64,000 nt of DNA from Lucinisca nassula (GCA_963580285.1 OY757015.1:133866029-133930028); one strand, 5' to 3'. Counted from the first letter of the stretch, positions 11,405 to 20,946 are shown. A program made the numbers and translations. Notes: generated by a model not told the origin, from the sequence alone.

Positions 11405-11665
11405 TGTGTTTTGTTGTTTGTTGGTTTTAGGTTTAACGTCCCCGTCAACACTGTAAAGGTCATTTTGAAAACGTTGCTTCCAATTTTGTGGGACTTTTAT
11501 CCGACATTGAGATGAAATGACATCTCAAGCCCTGTCGCCCAATGAAACCAATAGGGTTTATAAGCATGGACTTTCCGACTCGCACCGCCTTGCCTGGGCA
11601 GGCTTAGATCCTCAAAGCGGTTTACCAGTACTCGTGTGCGGTCGGGTTCAGTGTGAATCGCCTTA
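11405..11665 (-). mobile_element. SINE-like repeat (CAAA-tailed), minus sense, truncated
   Basis: It has the landmarks TTTAACGTCCCCGTCAACAC, GACATTGAGATGAAATGACA, CTGGGCAGGCTTAGATCC and CCAGTACTCGTGTGCGGTCG in the same order as the 8199 copy. It breaks off before the head. Confidence 0.82.
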
Positions 11666-11939
11666 CTAGTAGACGCCTTACATGAATACATTAGTTCATT
11701 ACTACAACGCCTACAAAGTTTCAGAAATCTAAGCCCAGCAGTTCTTGAGAAATCTTTGGCGGAACAAAATCACACACACACGCACGCACGCAAACGGAAA
11801 ATGACATGTCAAACTGGTAAATGCCTTCATTGCTACATTCACCATGCGGATGTCTTGCCATTAGAGCATGCGCAGTTGAATCGCATGCGCAGTGATCATT
11901 TCGGGAGCCCTCATTATTCCAAAAATTCAAAAAGAATAT

Positions 11940-12425
11940 ATGAATTTGTGATATCATTTTGTGATATCACAAATTCATATCTATTTAGTGAAATCACAAA
12001 ATCGAATTAGTGATATCAATAACAAAATATATTTTGTGATATCACTTAATAAAGATGAATTTGCGATATCACTAAATCGGATTAGTGATATCACAAAATC
12101 GATTTAGTGATATCACTAAGTAGAATTAGTTATATCACTAAATAGAATTAGTGATATCACAAAACGATGCCAATTTTGTGATATCACAAATCGATTTTGT
12201 GATGTCTCAAATTCAATTTAGCGATATCACTTAATCGATTTTGTGATATCACAAATTCAGTCTTACTTTTTTTATATCACATCGATTTTGTGATAACACA
12301 AAATCGATTTAGTGATATCAAAAATGGATTTTGTGATATCACAAAATACTTAGTGAAATCACATAATAATTAGTGATATCACAAAATCGATTTTGTGATA
12401 TCATAAAATCGATTTACTGATATCA
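11940..12425. repeat. GTGATATCAC dyad array, right block
   Basis: Dyads at 11,950, 11,963, 12,012, 12,039, 12,065, 12,087, 12,109, (12,131), 12,153, 12,180, (12,201), 12,223 and 12,245, then continuing more loosely. Most spacings are 21-22 or 26-28 bp. Bracketed sites have one substitution in GATATC. Confidence 0.94.
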
Positions 12426-12460
12426 AAAATAGGGGATTTATAGTAAAACGGCACCTCATA

Positions 12461-13160
12461 CATATCAAGTTTAGAACGTCGCGGAGACGCCTCATTATGT
12501 TTAAGAACAGACATGAGAAAAATTCTCGCTGTTTGGATAGTATGAAAATTGCACGTGCAAAGAACAAATGCGCAGATCAGCCTGCGCATCCGCGCACTCT
12601 GATCAGCGCTTTTGGCCCCTGCTTGGATAGTATGATTACTAAGGCTGCTGTATGCTAAACACTATGCCTCTGAACGGTTTTTGAGACTAAGTACATGTAG
12701 GTAGATCTAGGTCTAATATTAGGACATAATTAAGAAAAATGAAGTCGTTAGATACTTCATATCTCCGGAAAACATCAAAATTATATTCATATTGTGTGAA
12801 GCATGTGGATGTAAGGAAATAACAAAAACATGCATTTATAGAGTGTTTCCAGCATGCTGAATGAACTTGGCTGTCGATCGTTAGAGGGCAGATCAACGGA
12901 CTGACGCACGTCTCATTATGATGTACAGGATCATTTATGGTCATGTAGCCATCCTAATACCCTCATACTTTGAGAAACCCGACATGTACACTCGCCACAC
13001 GCACTCTCTTGCCTTCAGACAGATCCATACCTATGCAAGTTATTACCAATATTCATTATATCCGGCTTCCATTACGATAACACATTCTTGTGATAAAGAG
13101 CATTTTTCAAACCTCAAAAAAGGTAATTTTTCTGATAAAAAATTGTAATATTTTTCTTAT
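12461..13160. other. Post-element DNA, repeats the TGCGCAGATCAG hairpin segment
   Basis: 12,540-12,700 is a diverged copy of 10,390-10,640 (TGCGCAGATCAGCCTGCGCA, CTTGGATAGTATGATTACTA). The rest has no supported feature. Confidence 0.6.
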
Positions 13161-13320
13161 TTACACCCCAAACATAGGTTGTGGGTGCTCGTTAGAACCG
13201 CCTCATTGAGGCGGTTCAAACGAGTACCCACAACCTATGTCTTGGAGCAGAAATAAGGAAAATAATGTTTACCCCCTAAACCCCAGTTTTCTCCATATAA
13301 AGTTGGGTTTAGGGTTGTCT
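13160..13320. repeat. Foldback repeat with near-perfect 34-bp hairpin arms
   Basis: 13,172-13,240 is an inverted repeat with a one-base centre: GAACCGCCTCA-T-TGAGGCGGTTC inside ACATAGGTTGTGGGT...ACCCACAACCTATGT. The flanks (AATAATGTTTACCCCCTAAA) match the 38.5-kb and 16.9-kb members. Confidence 0.88.
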
Positions 13321-13629
13321 TTAGTTCACGGACTTGTTCACGTGATGCAATCAATCTTTGGAATAACCTCTCAGGAGAGATTGTCCTTATTGGTGATCTC
13401 AACCCTATCAAAGAAAGAGTCGGGACAATCTTTTTTTCCTCACCTTAAGCCACAAAACACTGTTTTTAACTACACCTCATCTGCACTAACAATTTCAGCT
13501 TTTATCATGTCCCACTTTCACACTTTTTATTCTCCTACAGTCTCACTTTTATTCTCTGCACAGACAACGCAACTGCACATAATACCCGTGAGAGGATGCT
13601 GCAGTATATGGATTGTGAACAAAGCCGTG
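13321..13629. other. Unassigned DNA between two foldback repeats
   Basis: A 132-codon open frame crosses this stretch, but it starts in one repeat and ends in another and has no recognizable domain. I do not call it a gene. Confidence 0.5.
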
Positions 13630-13790
13630 AAATGAACACCCCACTAAACCCAAATTTAAATAGAGAAAACTGGGTTTTACGGGGGTATACATTATTTTGC
13701 TCATTTCTGCTCCAAATCATAGGTTGTGGGTCGTTAAACCGAGGCGGTTCCAACGAGCACCTACAACCTATGTTTGCAGTGAAAATAATA
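13630..13790. repeat. Foldback repeat, second copy
   Basis: CCCCACTAAACCCAAATTT ... GGTTGTGGGTCGTTAAACC ... GAGGCGGTTCCAACGAGCAC ... ACAACCTATGTTTGCAG: the same family as 13,160, with a less perfect centre. Confidence 0.82.
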
Positions 13791-13874
13791 CAAATATCAC
13801 GGATTTTCATCAGAAAATAAGCTATTTTGAAGACGTGAAAAAAATGTAATATTTTGCATGGGTGTGTTATCGTA

Positions 13875-14033
<159 letters not shown>

Positions 14034-14119
14034 ACTACAAAATCCTTTATTACAAAAGGAATCAACAACCAGTGCTTCAGCTGAAGTGCACGACCCGCCG
14101 GATGCTTTTAGCTTTATGA

Positions 14120-15130
14120 GTGTTACCATATATGGGTATGGCGGCCATTTTGGTCATGTGACCTGGACCTAAAACGGTTCCCCCAATAAATGCGCCTTAT
14201 CGTAAGGAGCAAAAATATATCTTATACTTTAGTACTGTATTCTGAATCGTTTGCAGGATAAAATGCATTCTCACTTTTCCAATACAAAAGCATATGTGTC
14301 AAAGTTTGACCTAGGCACAAAGAAGGTCAAGGTCAACCCAGGGTCACCTTTTTACTAATTTATGATGGGCCTACGTCCCAGATGCTATTTATCAAGTTTC
14401 GTGGAAATCTGCCCAGTGGTTCTGGAGAAGACTATTTTTGAAGGGTTTTTACCATATATGGCTTGGCGGCCATTTTGGTCATGTGACCTGGACCCCATGA
14501 GCAAATTTTGGTTTCCCCCATCCCAAAGAGGCTCCATATGAAATTTGACTTCAATCGGCCCAACGGTTTCCGAGGAGAAGCAGTTCGAAAAATTTCACAT
14601 TTTTCGCCTCGGCGAGGCTATACTAAATGGAATGTAATATTTCCAAGTTCATTGGTTAGATCTCATTGATATCTATCAGTATGCCAAAAATTGTTTAAAT
14701 ATTCCAAGCGGTTAAGTCACTATCACCAATTTTCACAAACGGGTTACGGACGGACAGACAGACATACCATATATGGCTTGGCGGCCATTTTGGTCATGTG
14801 ACCTGGACCACATGAGCAAATTTTGGTTTCCCCTATCCCATAGAGGCTCCATATGAAATTTGACTTAAATCGGCCGAACGGTTTCCGAGGAGAAGCAGTT
14901 CGAAAATTTTCACATTTTTCGCCTCGGCGAGGCTATACTAAATGGAATGTAATATTTCGCAAGTTCATTGGTTAGATCTCAGTGATATCTATCAGTATGC
15001 CAAAAATTGTTTAAATATTCCAAACGGTTAAGTCACTATCACCAATTTCCACAAACGGGTTACGCACCAATTTCCACAAACGGGTTACGGACGGACAGAC
15101 TGACAGAATGACACGGTGATTTGAGGGCAC
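14120..15130. repeat. Tandem ~317-bp repeat ('accatatatgg...ggccattttggtcatgtgacc')
   Basis: ACCATATATGG followed by CGGCCATTTTGGTCATGTGA occurs at ~14,125, 14,449 and 14,766. CGCCTCGGCGAGGCTATACT occurs at ~14,606 and ~14,921. It ends in a (GGAC)n-like tract and a CCGACTTCAGTCGG hairpin (~15,141). A classic invertebrate tandem repeat with no coding content. Confidence 0.86.
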
Positions 15131-15502
15131 TCTTAGAAAATCAACCGACTTCAGTCGGTCGCTTTTTCTGCGGGTCGTTCAATAATGTAGTAACTATGAC
15201 ATTTATTTCAACAATTAATATATAACGTGACCAAATCAGTATATGAAGATAGAACGTACGAAATGAAATGCACACACCATAGCAGCACATATATATGTAA
15301 AATGCATTCATTACTAGACATGCTAAAACGAACAAAAATACACACGTTTTATGAAAATGAAAAATAATATTGCCATCTTTCATGTGTCCATCAAACAAAT
15401 AATTAAGCAGCATGTCAAGAACTATTTTTTTTTTTAGATTTTTTTTCAATATGTAAGTATATATTTTAAAACACTATTGTTATTATTATCATTAATATAC
15501 AA
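15131..15502. other. AT-rich unassigned interior of 6.2-kb element
   Basis: Only short uninformative open frames are present. Nothing could be assigned. Confidence 0.5.
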
Positions 15503-15605
15503 AAGGGGCCGAGTTTGTTAGGGGTCGGGTTTATTAGGGGCCGAGTTTGTAGGGGCCGAGATGATTAGGGGCCGAGTTTGTTAGGGGCCGAGTTGTCCAG
15601 TTACC
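15503..15605. repeat. Six subterminal GGGGCCGAGTTTGTTA units (right end of 6.2-kb element)
   Basis: Units of 15-19 bp (TTAGGGGCCGAGTTTG) are repeated head-to-tail. The reverse complement of the same unit forms the left terminus at 9369-9440. Confidence 0.85.
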
Positions 15606-15649
15606 CTTCAGTTGGGTGGGTGGCTAAATTTAGAATTTAGCTTAAAAAA

Positions 15650-15744
15650 GAAGAGGACACTGGGTAAGGAAGAGAACACTGGATATGAAAGAGGACACTG
15701 GATGAGAAAGAGGACACTGGATGAGAAAGAGGACACTGGATGAG
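15650..15744. repeat. 19-bp tandem repeat, five copies
   Basis: The unit AAAGAGGACACTGGATGAG is present five times. The first two copies are diverged and the last three identical. Confidence 0.92.
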
Positions 15745-15969
15745 CTATACTAAAACGCATACCTCTGAGTCTCAATCTTACACTGTACGGGCTTTGAGTC
15801 CTTTGCATTCACAATAGAAGCGGGACGACGATTCCACTAGGGAATTTTTCTAGGAAAAAAGGAAATTTTCAGGGCAGGTATCTACGATATCATGAGTTGT
15901 CTACTTTTGATGCCCTTGTTCGGATTGAAACTGTCGCATATGGTGTACCAAAAGGGTCAAAATGACCGA

Positions 15970-16258
15970 TACCGGTCTACCCGCATTTAAGATATACGGG
16001 TATACCCGTAAATTTGCAGGTACACCCCTAAATTTGCGGGTACACCCCTATTTTAAATGCGGGTATACCCGTAAATTTGCAGGTACACCCGCATTTAGCG
16101 GTCTACCCGCATTTTGCAGGTACACCTGCATTTTACTGGTACACCCCTATATTTGCGGGTACACCCCTAAATTACCCGCATCTTAAAATGCGGGTATACC
16201 CGTAAAAATAGGGGTGTACCCGTAAATGCAGGTCTACCCGTAAAATGCAAGTAGACCG
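15970..16258. repeat. ~20-bp array centred on GGTAYACC dyads
   Basis: GTATACC, GTACACC or GTCTACC recurs near 15,975, 16,000, 16,020, 16,040, 16,063, 16,083, 16,101, 16,120, 16,139, 16,159, 16,194, 16,213, 16,232 and 16,251. Most spacings are 18-20 bp, joined by AAATTTGCGG-type linkers. An inverted copy lies at 39,030-39,275. Confidence 0.9.
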
Positions 16259-16449
16259 CTATTTCTTATTTTCCAATTATCCAATCAAAATGCCGCTTAC
16301 ATATCCACATTTTTTGGATAAGGCTCTTATCTTTCTTGCCGCGTCTTTGATATACCTGTCCAATTCATGCTGTGTAAACACTCAATAATTTCAAATTTTA
16401 ATGAGAATCAAGAGCGTTTATTGCACCCTTGAAAAAATCACGGGATAAT

Positions 16450-16734
16450 CAGTCTGATTTGAGGACGCGGGTTCGACTCCCGCCGGGGTCGGCAACATTC
16501 TTTCGTGGAGATTGATCATGAAATCTTTTCTACGGTCATTCTCTTCCTTCCGCTGATTCAAGAAGGGCAGTTGTCAGTTTCTGGCGAAAGAATGTGCACT
16601 GTACTGGTTAACCGCTTACGTATAAGCCTGCCCAGGAAAGTGTTGATAGGTAAACTGACCGGCTCAAAAATGACCTAAATAGTGTTGACTGGGCCGTTAA
16701 ACTCCAATACAAACAAACAAACAGTCTGATTTGA
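16450..16734 (+). mobile_element. tRNA-derived SINE, 5'-truncated, with 13-bp TSD
   Basis: The body is 16,463-16,721. It begins just upstream of a box B (GGTTCGACTCC), continues GGGGTCGGCAACATTCTTTC, ends AAACTCCAATACAAACAAAC, and is flanked by CAGTCTGATTTGA at 16,450-16,462 and 16,722-16,734. The opposite arm of the inverted repeat has one uninterrupted copy of that 13-mer (38,825-38,837). The full-length head is seen at 18,872-19,155. Confidence 0.9.
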
Positions 16735-16854
16735 TATAATAAAATTTAACTAAGAGTATAATACAATGTTTTGCATTTACTTTCCTGTCATTTATTTATT
16801 AATTTACACAGATTATCATGTGGGGGTTAGTTCCAGATATACAATGGTGAAACA

Positions 16855-17105
16855 TCAAGAAAACACGCCTATATACCCAGAAACCCCATTTTCATTTTTT
16901 GAAACTTGGGTTTATTGGGGTATACATTATTTTCCTTATTTTTGCTGAAAACATAGACTGTTGGTACTCTTTAGTACTCTTTAGGTGAAGCGGTTCTAAC
17001 GAGTACCCACAATCTATGTTTTGGAGCAGACTTGACAAAAATAAAGTATACCCTTGTTAATCCCCGATTTTCTTTATGTATGGTTTGGTCTTCAAGGGTT
17101 TCAAA
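16855..17105. repeat. Foldback (GTACCCACAATCTATG) repeat, left-arm copy
   Basis: Outer ends ACGCCTATATACCCAGAAAC and AATCCCCGATTTTC flank inverted halves centred near 16,985 (GGTACTCTTTAG / ACGAGTACCCACAATC). The mirror copy is at 38,490-38,750. Confidence 0.85.
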
Positions 17106-17109
17106 TACG

Positions 17110-17465
17110 CATGATGAAGATGACTCGAATCGCCCCCGCCCATCGGGGCCTGGAGAAATAAAATGGGATACACTGTGTAGCCCATTTTATTTCTCCAGGC
17201 CCCGATGGGCGGGGGCGATTCGCTTCCGCGCAGAGTTGAAACCGACCGAACTTGAGCACTGGTAAACAGCTTAGGTCTAAGCATGCCCAGGAAAAGTGAT
17301 GCGAGTCGGACCACTCCTTAAACCCCCGAGGTTTCTATTGGCGGTAGGGCTTGAGATGTCAATTCATTTCAGTGCCGTGTAAAATCCCACAAAATCGGAA
17401 GCAACGTCTCAAAATGACTTAAATAGTGTTGGCGGGGACGTAAAACCTCAACTCAAACAAACAAA
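17110..17465 (+). mobile_element. SINE-like repeat (CAAA-tailed) with a foldback insertion in its head
   Basis: The sense strand has the head at 17,126-17,235, CATTTCAGTGCCGTGTAAAA, and a tail TAAAACCTCAACTCAAACAA. The head contains an extra inverted copy of itself (see the 42-bp hairpin at 17,126). The right-arm copy (38,165-38,465) lacks it. Confidence 0.85.
17126..17222. repeat. Perfect 42-bp stem, 13-nt loop hairpin
   Basis: 17,126-17,167 is the exact reverse complement of 17,181-17,222, separated by ATACACTGTGTAG. It is absent from the equivalent place in the right arm (~38,400-38,460), so it arose locally, most simply by template switching during replication. Confidence 0.95.
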
Positions 17466-17900
17466 CAGATAACTCGAAAAGCTTTCTTATTTCGAAAGAA
17501 TGTTTTCTGTTTCCTATCAAAGAAAAAGTGTGTGTGTTGGGGGTGGGTGGGGATGGGGGGGGGGGTTGGGGGTAGGGCGCCAAACTCATTCGTTTTTGTC
17601 TGAAAATAAAAAAAGAAACATTTCGTTTTTGGGTGGTAAAATTTTCCAGTATATCTGAAAAGGCGCGTTTTCCTTATGTCTTGTGATATTCAAGCAAAGA
17701 ATAAGAATGTGCGTAAATACTGCGCGGAAGCGCAAGCAGATGCATGTATGTGTGTGCGGAGTGCGTTTTAATTGTAAGTTTCACAAACAACTAAGGTAAA
17801 ATGGATACGGGCCTACTACCATACCACTATATCTTTAAATACCACTATTAATACCACTATTATATCTGCCATAACTACTACAACTACATCTATATATGCT
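17466..17900. other. Unique-looking left-arm DNA with G-rich tract
   Basis: Shared with 37,750-38,160 in the other arm. It contains a G-run tract at ~17,535-17,575 (mirrored as C-runs at ~38,070). No gene. Confidence 0.6.
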
Positions 17901-17902
17901 AT

Positions 17903-17998
17903 ATAAGCCTGCCGAGGAAAAGCGTGGATAGGTAAACTGACCGGCTCAAAAATGACCTAAACAGTGTTGACTGGACTGTTAAACTCCAATACAAAAAA
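17903..17998 (+). mobile_element. tRNA-SINE 3' fragment
   Basis: AAGCCTGCCGAGGAAAAGCG through GACTGTTAAACTCCAATACA is the 3' part of the SINE seen at 16,463 and 18,872. Present in both arms (right arm 37,655-37,750), so it predates the inversion. Confidence 0.8.
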
Positions 17999-18059
17999 AC
18001 TAGTATACCGCCACTATTCATGCTACCTCTGTAACCACTACTTCGTCTATGTCTACCAC

Positions 18060-18300
18060 AGTCACTAGTACAAGTTGTAGTAGTAGTAGTAATTGTAATA
18101 GCAGAAGTAGTACAAGTATAACTTGTAGTAGTAGTAGTAGTTGTAGTAGTAGTAGAAGTAGTAGCAATAGAAGTAGAAGTAGTAGGTATAGTAGTAGTAG
18201 TTGCAGTTGTAGTAGCAGTTATACTCGTAGTAGGTGCAGTAGAATAAGCAGCAGCAGCAGTAGTAGCAGTAGCAGAAGTAGTCATAGTAGTAGTTTCTTT
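18060..18300. repeat. (TAG)n/(AGT)n satellite, short block
   Basis: Imperfect GTA/GTAGTAGTAGT repeats with A/C substitutions every few units. Serine-rich open frames here are repeat artefacts. Confidence 0.92.
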
Positions 18301-18304
18301 GGTT

Positions 18305-18868
18305 GAATTGAGATTTAACGTTCCTGTCAACACTATTTAGGTCATTTTGGAGATGTTGCTTCCAGTTTTGTTTGTTTGATTTAGATTTAATGTCCCCGTC
18401 AACTCTGTATAGGTCATTTTGGACGTTGCTTCCAATTTTGTGGGACTTTTACCCAACATTGAGATGAAATGACATCTCACGCCCCGCCGCCCAATGAAAC
18501 CCGCACGGACTGTCCGACTGTCCGAATTTTCCTGGGCAGGCTTAGAACCTCTAAGCAGTTTACCAGTACTCATGTGCGGTCGTTTCAGCTCTGCGTGGAA
18601 GCATCATGCAGCCCAATCTATTTATTCAAGTCCCGATGGGCGGGGCCGTGCTTCCAGTTTTGTGGAACGTTTACCCGACAGTGAGATGACATGGCATCTC
18701 AAGCCCTATCGTCCAATTATATGCATTGAACGGTCTGACTCACATTACTTTGCATGGGAAGGCTTAGTCCTTCTAAGCGGTTTACCAGTACTCGTTCGTC
18801 GGTTTCAGAACTGCGTGGAAGCACCATGCGGCCCAATCTATTTCTCCAAGCCCCGATGTCTGTTTTTT
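18305..18868 (-). mobile_element. Two adjoining SINE-like (CAAA-tailed) copies
   Basis: Copies run 18,305-18,640 (with an extra partial 3' end at 18,305-18,370) and 18,645-18,868. Landmarks are GATTTAGATTTAATGTCCCC, CTGGGCAGGCTTAGAACC, GTTTACCCGACAGTGAGATG and CCAAGCCCCGATG. The same pair lies inverted at 36,600-37,120. Confidence 0.85.
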
Positions 18869-18871
18869 CTT

Positions 18872-19155
18872 TTTTGTTTTATATTGGAGTTTAACGGCCC
18901 AGTCAGCACTGTTTTAGGTCATTTGTGAGCCGGTCAGTTTTTCCTATCTACAATTTCCTGGGCAGGATTTACCAGTACAGTGCACATTCTTTCGCTAGAA
19001 ACTGGCAACTGGCGGAAGAGAGAGAATGACCGTAGAAACGATTGCATGATCAATCTCCACGAAAGAATGTTGCCGACCCCGGCAGGTATCGAACCTGAGT
19101 CCTCCTGATCATCAGTAAGACGCGCATCCGACTGAGCTACCGAGGCCGGCACCAA
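18872..19155 (-). mobile_element. Full-length tRNA-derived SINE
   Basis: The minus strand starts GCCTCGGTAGCTCAGTCGG (box A-like), followed by GGTTCGATACC (box B) and a complete cloverleaf-like head. The body then has CGGCAACATTCTTTCGTGG and a tail ending AAACTCCAATATAAAACAAA. It lies in a left-arm segment (18.87-21.1 kb) with no right-arm partner. I treat the head as SINE, not as a tRNA gene. Confidence 0.9.
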
Positions 19156-19164
19156 GCCCCGATG

Positions 19165-19171
19165 AGTGGTT

Positions 19172-19206
<35 letters not shown>

Positions 19207-19244
19207 TTGTTGGTAATGGTAGTAGTAGAAGTAGTAGTAGTAGT
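19165..19244. repeat. (TAG)n satellite
   Basis: GTAGTAGTAG run with a TTGTTGGTAATGG interruption. Confidence 0.9.
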
Positions 19245-19540
19245 ATTTTGTTTTGTTTGATTTGAGGTTTAACGTCATAGCTAACACTATTTAGGTCATT
19301 TTGGAGACGTTGCTTCCAATTTTGTGACATTTTTACCCGACACTGAGATGAAATAACATCTAAATCCCTGCCGTTGAATGAAATCAAAAGGTTTATAAGC
19401 ATGGACGCGCCGACTCGCAGCAATTTTCCTGGGTAGGCTTAGACATTCTAAGCGGATTACCAGTACTCATGTGCGGTCGGTATCAGCTGTGCGTGGAATC
19501 ATCGTTTCTCCAAACCCCGATGGGCGGGGGCGGTGTTGTA
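19245..19540 (-). mobile_element. SINE-like repeat (CAAA-tailed)
   Basis: TTTGTTTGATTTGAGGTTTA ... GACACTGAGATGAAATAACA ... CCAGTACTCATGTGCGGTCG ... CCCCGATGGGCGGGGGCGG. Nearly full length. Confidence 0.86.
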
Positions 19541-19626
19541 GTAGTGGAAGTAGTAGTAGAAGTAGGAGTAGTAGTTGTAGTTTCAGTTGTAGCATTGGTA
19601 ATAGTGGTAGTAGTAGTATAAGTATT

Positions 19627-19830
19627 TTGTTTGTTTAATTTGAGGTTTAACGTTACCATCAACACTATATAGGTCATTTTGAAGATGTTGCTTCCAATTT
19701 TGTGGGACTTTTTCCCGACATTGAGATGAAATGAAATTTCAAGCCCTGTCGCTAAATGAAATCAATAGGGTTTATAAGCATGGATGTTCCGACTCGCGCG
19801 TATATGTAAATATTGTAGTAGTAGTAGTAG
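19627..19830 (-). mobile_element. SINE-like repeat (CAAA-tailed), 5'-truncated
   Basis: TTTGTTTAATTTGAGGTTTA to GGATGTTCCGACTCGCGCG, then satellite. Same family as 8199. Confidence 0.82.
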
Positions 19831-20291
19831 TAGAAGTATTGAAAGTAGTGGTAGCAGTACAGAAGTCGTAGTTGACTGATTAATTATTTTGGATTTAACG
19901 ACATGTCAACCCTTTCGGGTCAGTTTGTGTCGTCTCCAAGAGAAGAGAGAAAAGACATAAAAGAGATAGTAGAGGAGATGAAAGTGAGGGACAGAGGAGA
20001 AAGAGGAAAAGACTGGAAGTGTGGAAAGATAAGAACAAACAACACCCCCCTCTACCCTCACTATCCAACTGCAGGCCAATATCAGTTGACACAAGATACA
20101 CGCCACCTTTGCCTCACCACAACACTCCCACAGAAGTAGTAGTAATACAAGTGGTTAGTGTGTTAGTAATATTAGATGGTGATGACTTCCATTCAATACC
20201 GCGCGGCGTGAAGGTCAAAGCAGTAGTAGTAGTAATAGTAGTCATAGTAGTAGTAGTAGTAGTAGTAGAAGAAGAAGTATTAGCAGTTGTT

Positions 20292-20328
<37 letters not shown>

Positions 20329-20393
20329 CAGTAGTAGTAGTTAGTAGTAGTAGTAGTAGTCGTAGTAGTAGTAATGATAGCAGCAGTTTTTTG
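19831..20393. other. (TAG)n satellite with a ~330-bp unique insert
   Basis: 19,890-20,215 is non-satellite DNA (purine-rich ~19,930-20,035) of unknown type. TAG satellite resumes at ~20,220. Valine- and serine-rich frames are artefacts. Confidence 0.65.
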
Positions 20394-20505
20394 TTTGTTT
20401 GATTTGAGGTTTAACGTCCCCGTAAACACTCTATAGGCCATTTTGGAGACGTTGCTTCCAATTTTATGGGACTTTTACCCGACACTGAGATGAAATGACA
20501 TCTCA

Positions 20506-20946
20506 AATAAAAATAAAAAATGAGTTCCTTTAAGAGCAATGAAAACATTCATAAGAAGGAAGATGGGTCATACTACGTAGTTTCGGCTAATAAAGCCTCA
20601 TCAGTGACCCTGTAATGATCCGGCATCGAAAGCCAGAGGAAATATACTGCAAATTTTGCGAATTTCGAACAGGCAGTCGATTCAAAGACTGATATAAATC
20701 AAAATGGGGTCCAAATAATTAAAAACCTGTCTAGAATATGAGTCTAAACCAATAATTTATTTCTGATTTCTCAGAATATTCACGCTGATCTCAAAGGACC
20801 AAAAGTAAAATATAAACTGCACTATGGTTGATGTACGGGGAGACGTTTTACGGCCGCCACACGGCACAACACCAGCTACAGTGAAGGCAAATAAAAATCA
20901 AAAATGAGTTCCTTTAAAAGCAATGAAAACATTTATAAGAAGGAAA
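20506..20946 (-). mobile_element. Hammerhead-ribozyme repeat (retrozyme-like), ~384-bp unit plus partial second copy
   Basis: One ~384-bp unit (landmark AAAATGAGTTCC at ~20,517) is followed by the first ~45 bp of a second (~20,901-20,946), giving short direct terminal repeats. It contains the hammerhead at 20,565-20,610. Copies of the unit are tandem at 40,738-41,449. Confidence 0.86.
20565..20610 (-). ncRNA. Type I hammerhead ribozyme
   Basis: The minus strand has stem I GGGTCA / TGACCC, the core CTGATGA, stem II GGCT-TTATT-AGCC, GAAA, a tiny stem III CT-ACGT-AG, and GTA before the predicted cleavage point. All invariant hammerhead core bases are present in 46 nt. Hammerheads in Penelope-like elements and animal retrozymes are established. 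Activity here is inferred. Confidence 0.88.

Larger units (their letters stand above)
10692..12460. mobile_element. 1.77-kb TIR element carrying GATATC dyad arrays
   Basis: The terminal inverted repeats are perfect over 35 bp (10,692-10,726 and 12,426-12,460; outer end TATGAGGTGCCGTTTTACTA), and a 6-bp CATATC duplication flanks them. Immediately inside each TIR is an array of GTGATATCAC dyads (10,733-11,095 and 11,940-12,425). The middle (11,096-11,940) holds unrelated DNA and a SINE-like insertion. There is no transposase. A related left end occurs at 5603. The family is unknown to me. Confidence 0.85.

Noticed and set aside
5639..12425. CRISPR-like array appearance of regularly spaced repeats
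   Set aside because: Repeats are 6-10-bp palindromes with AT-rich, non-unique spacers in eukaryotic DNA; there is no leader and no cas gene.
13237..13635. 132-codon frame at 13.2-13.6 kb
   Set aside because: Begins and ends in foldback repeats; no domain, no compositional support.
15962..16186. 74-codon frame rich in GYT/HPY near 16.0 kb
   Set aside because: Produced by the ~20-bp GGTAYACC array.
18872..19155. tRNA gene candidates at 18.9-19.2, 25.0, 34.8, 35.0 and 41.8 kb
   Set aside because: Box A and B are present, but each is followed by a shared repeat body and occurs in several copies or fragments; read as SINE heads.
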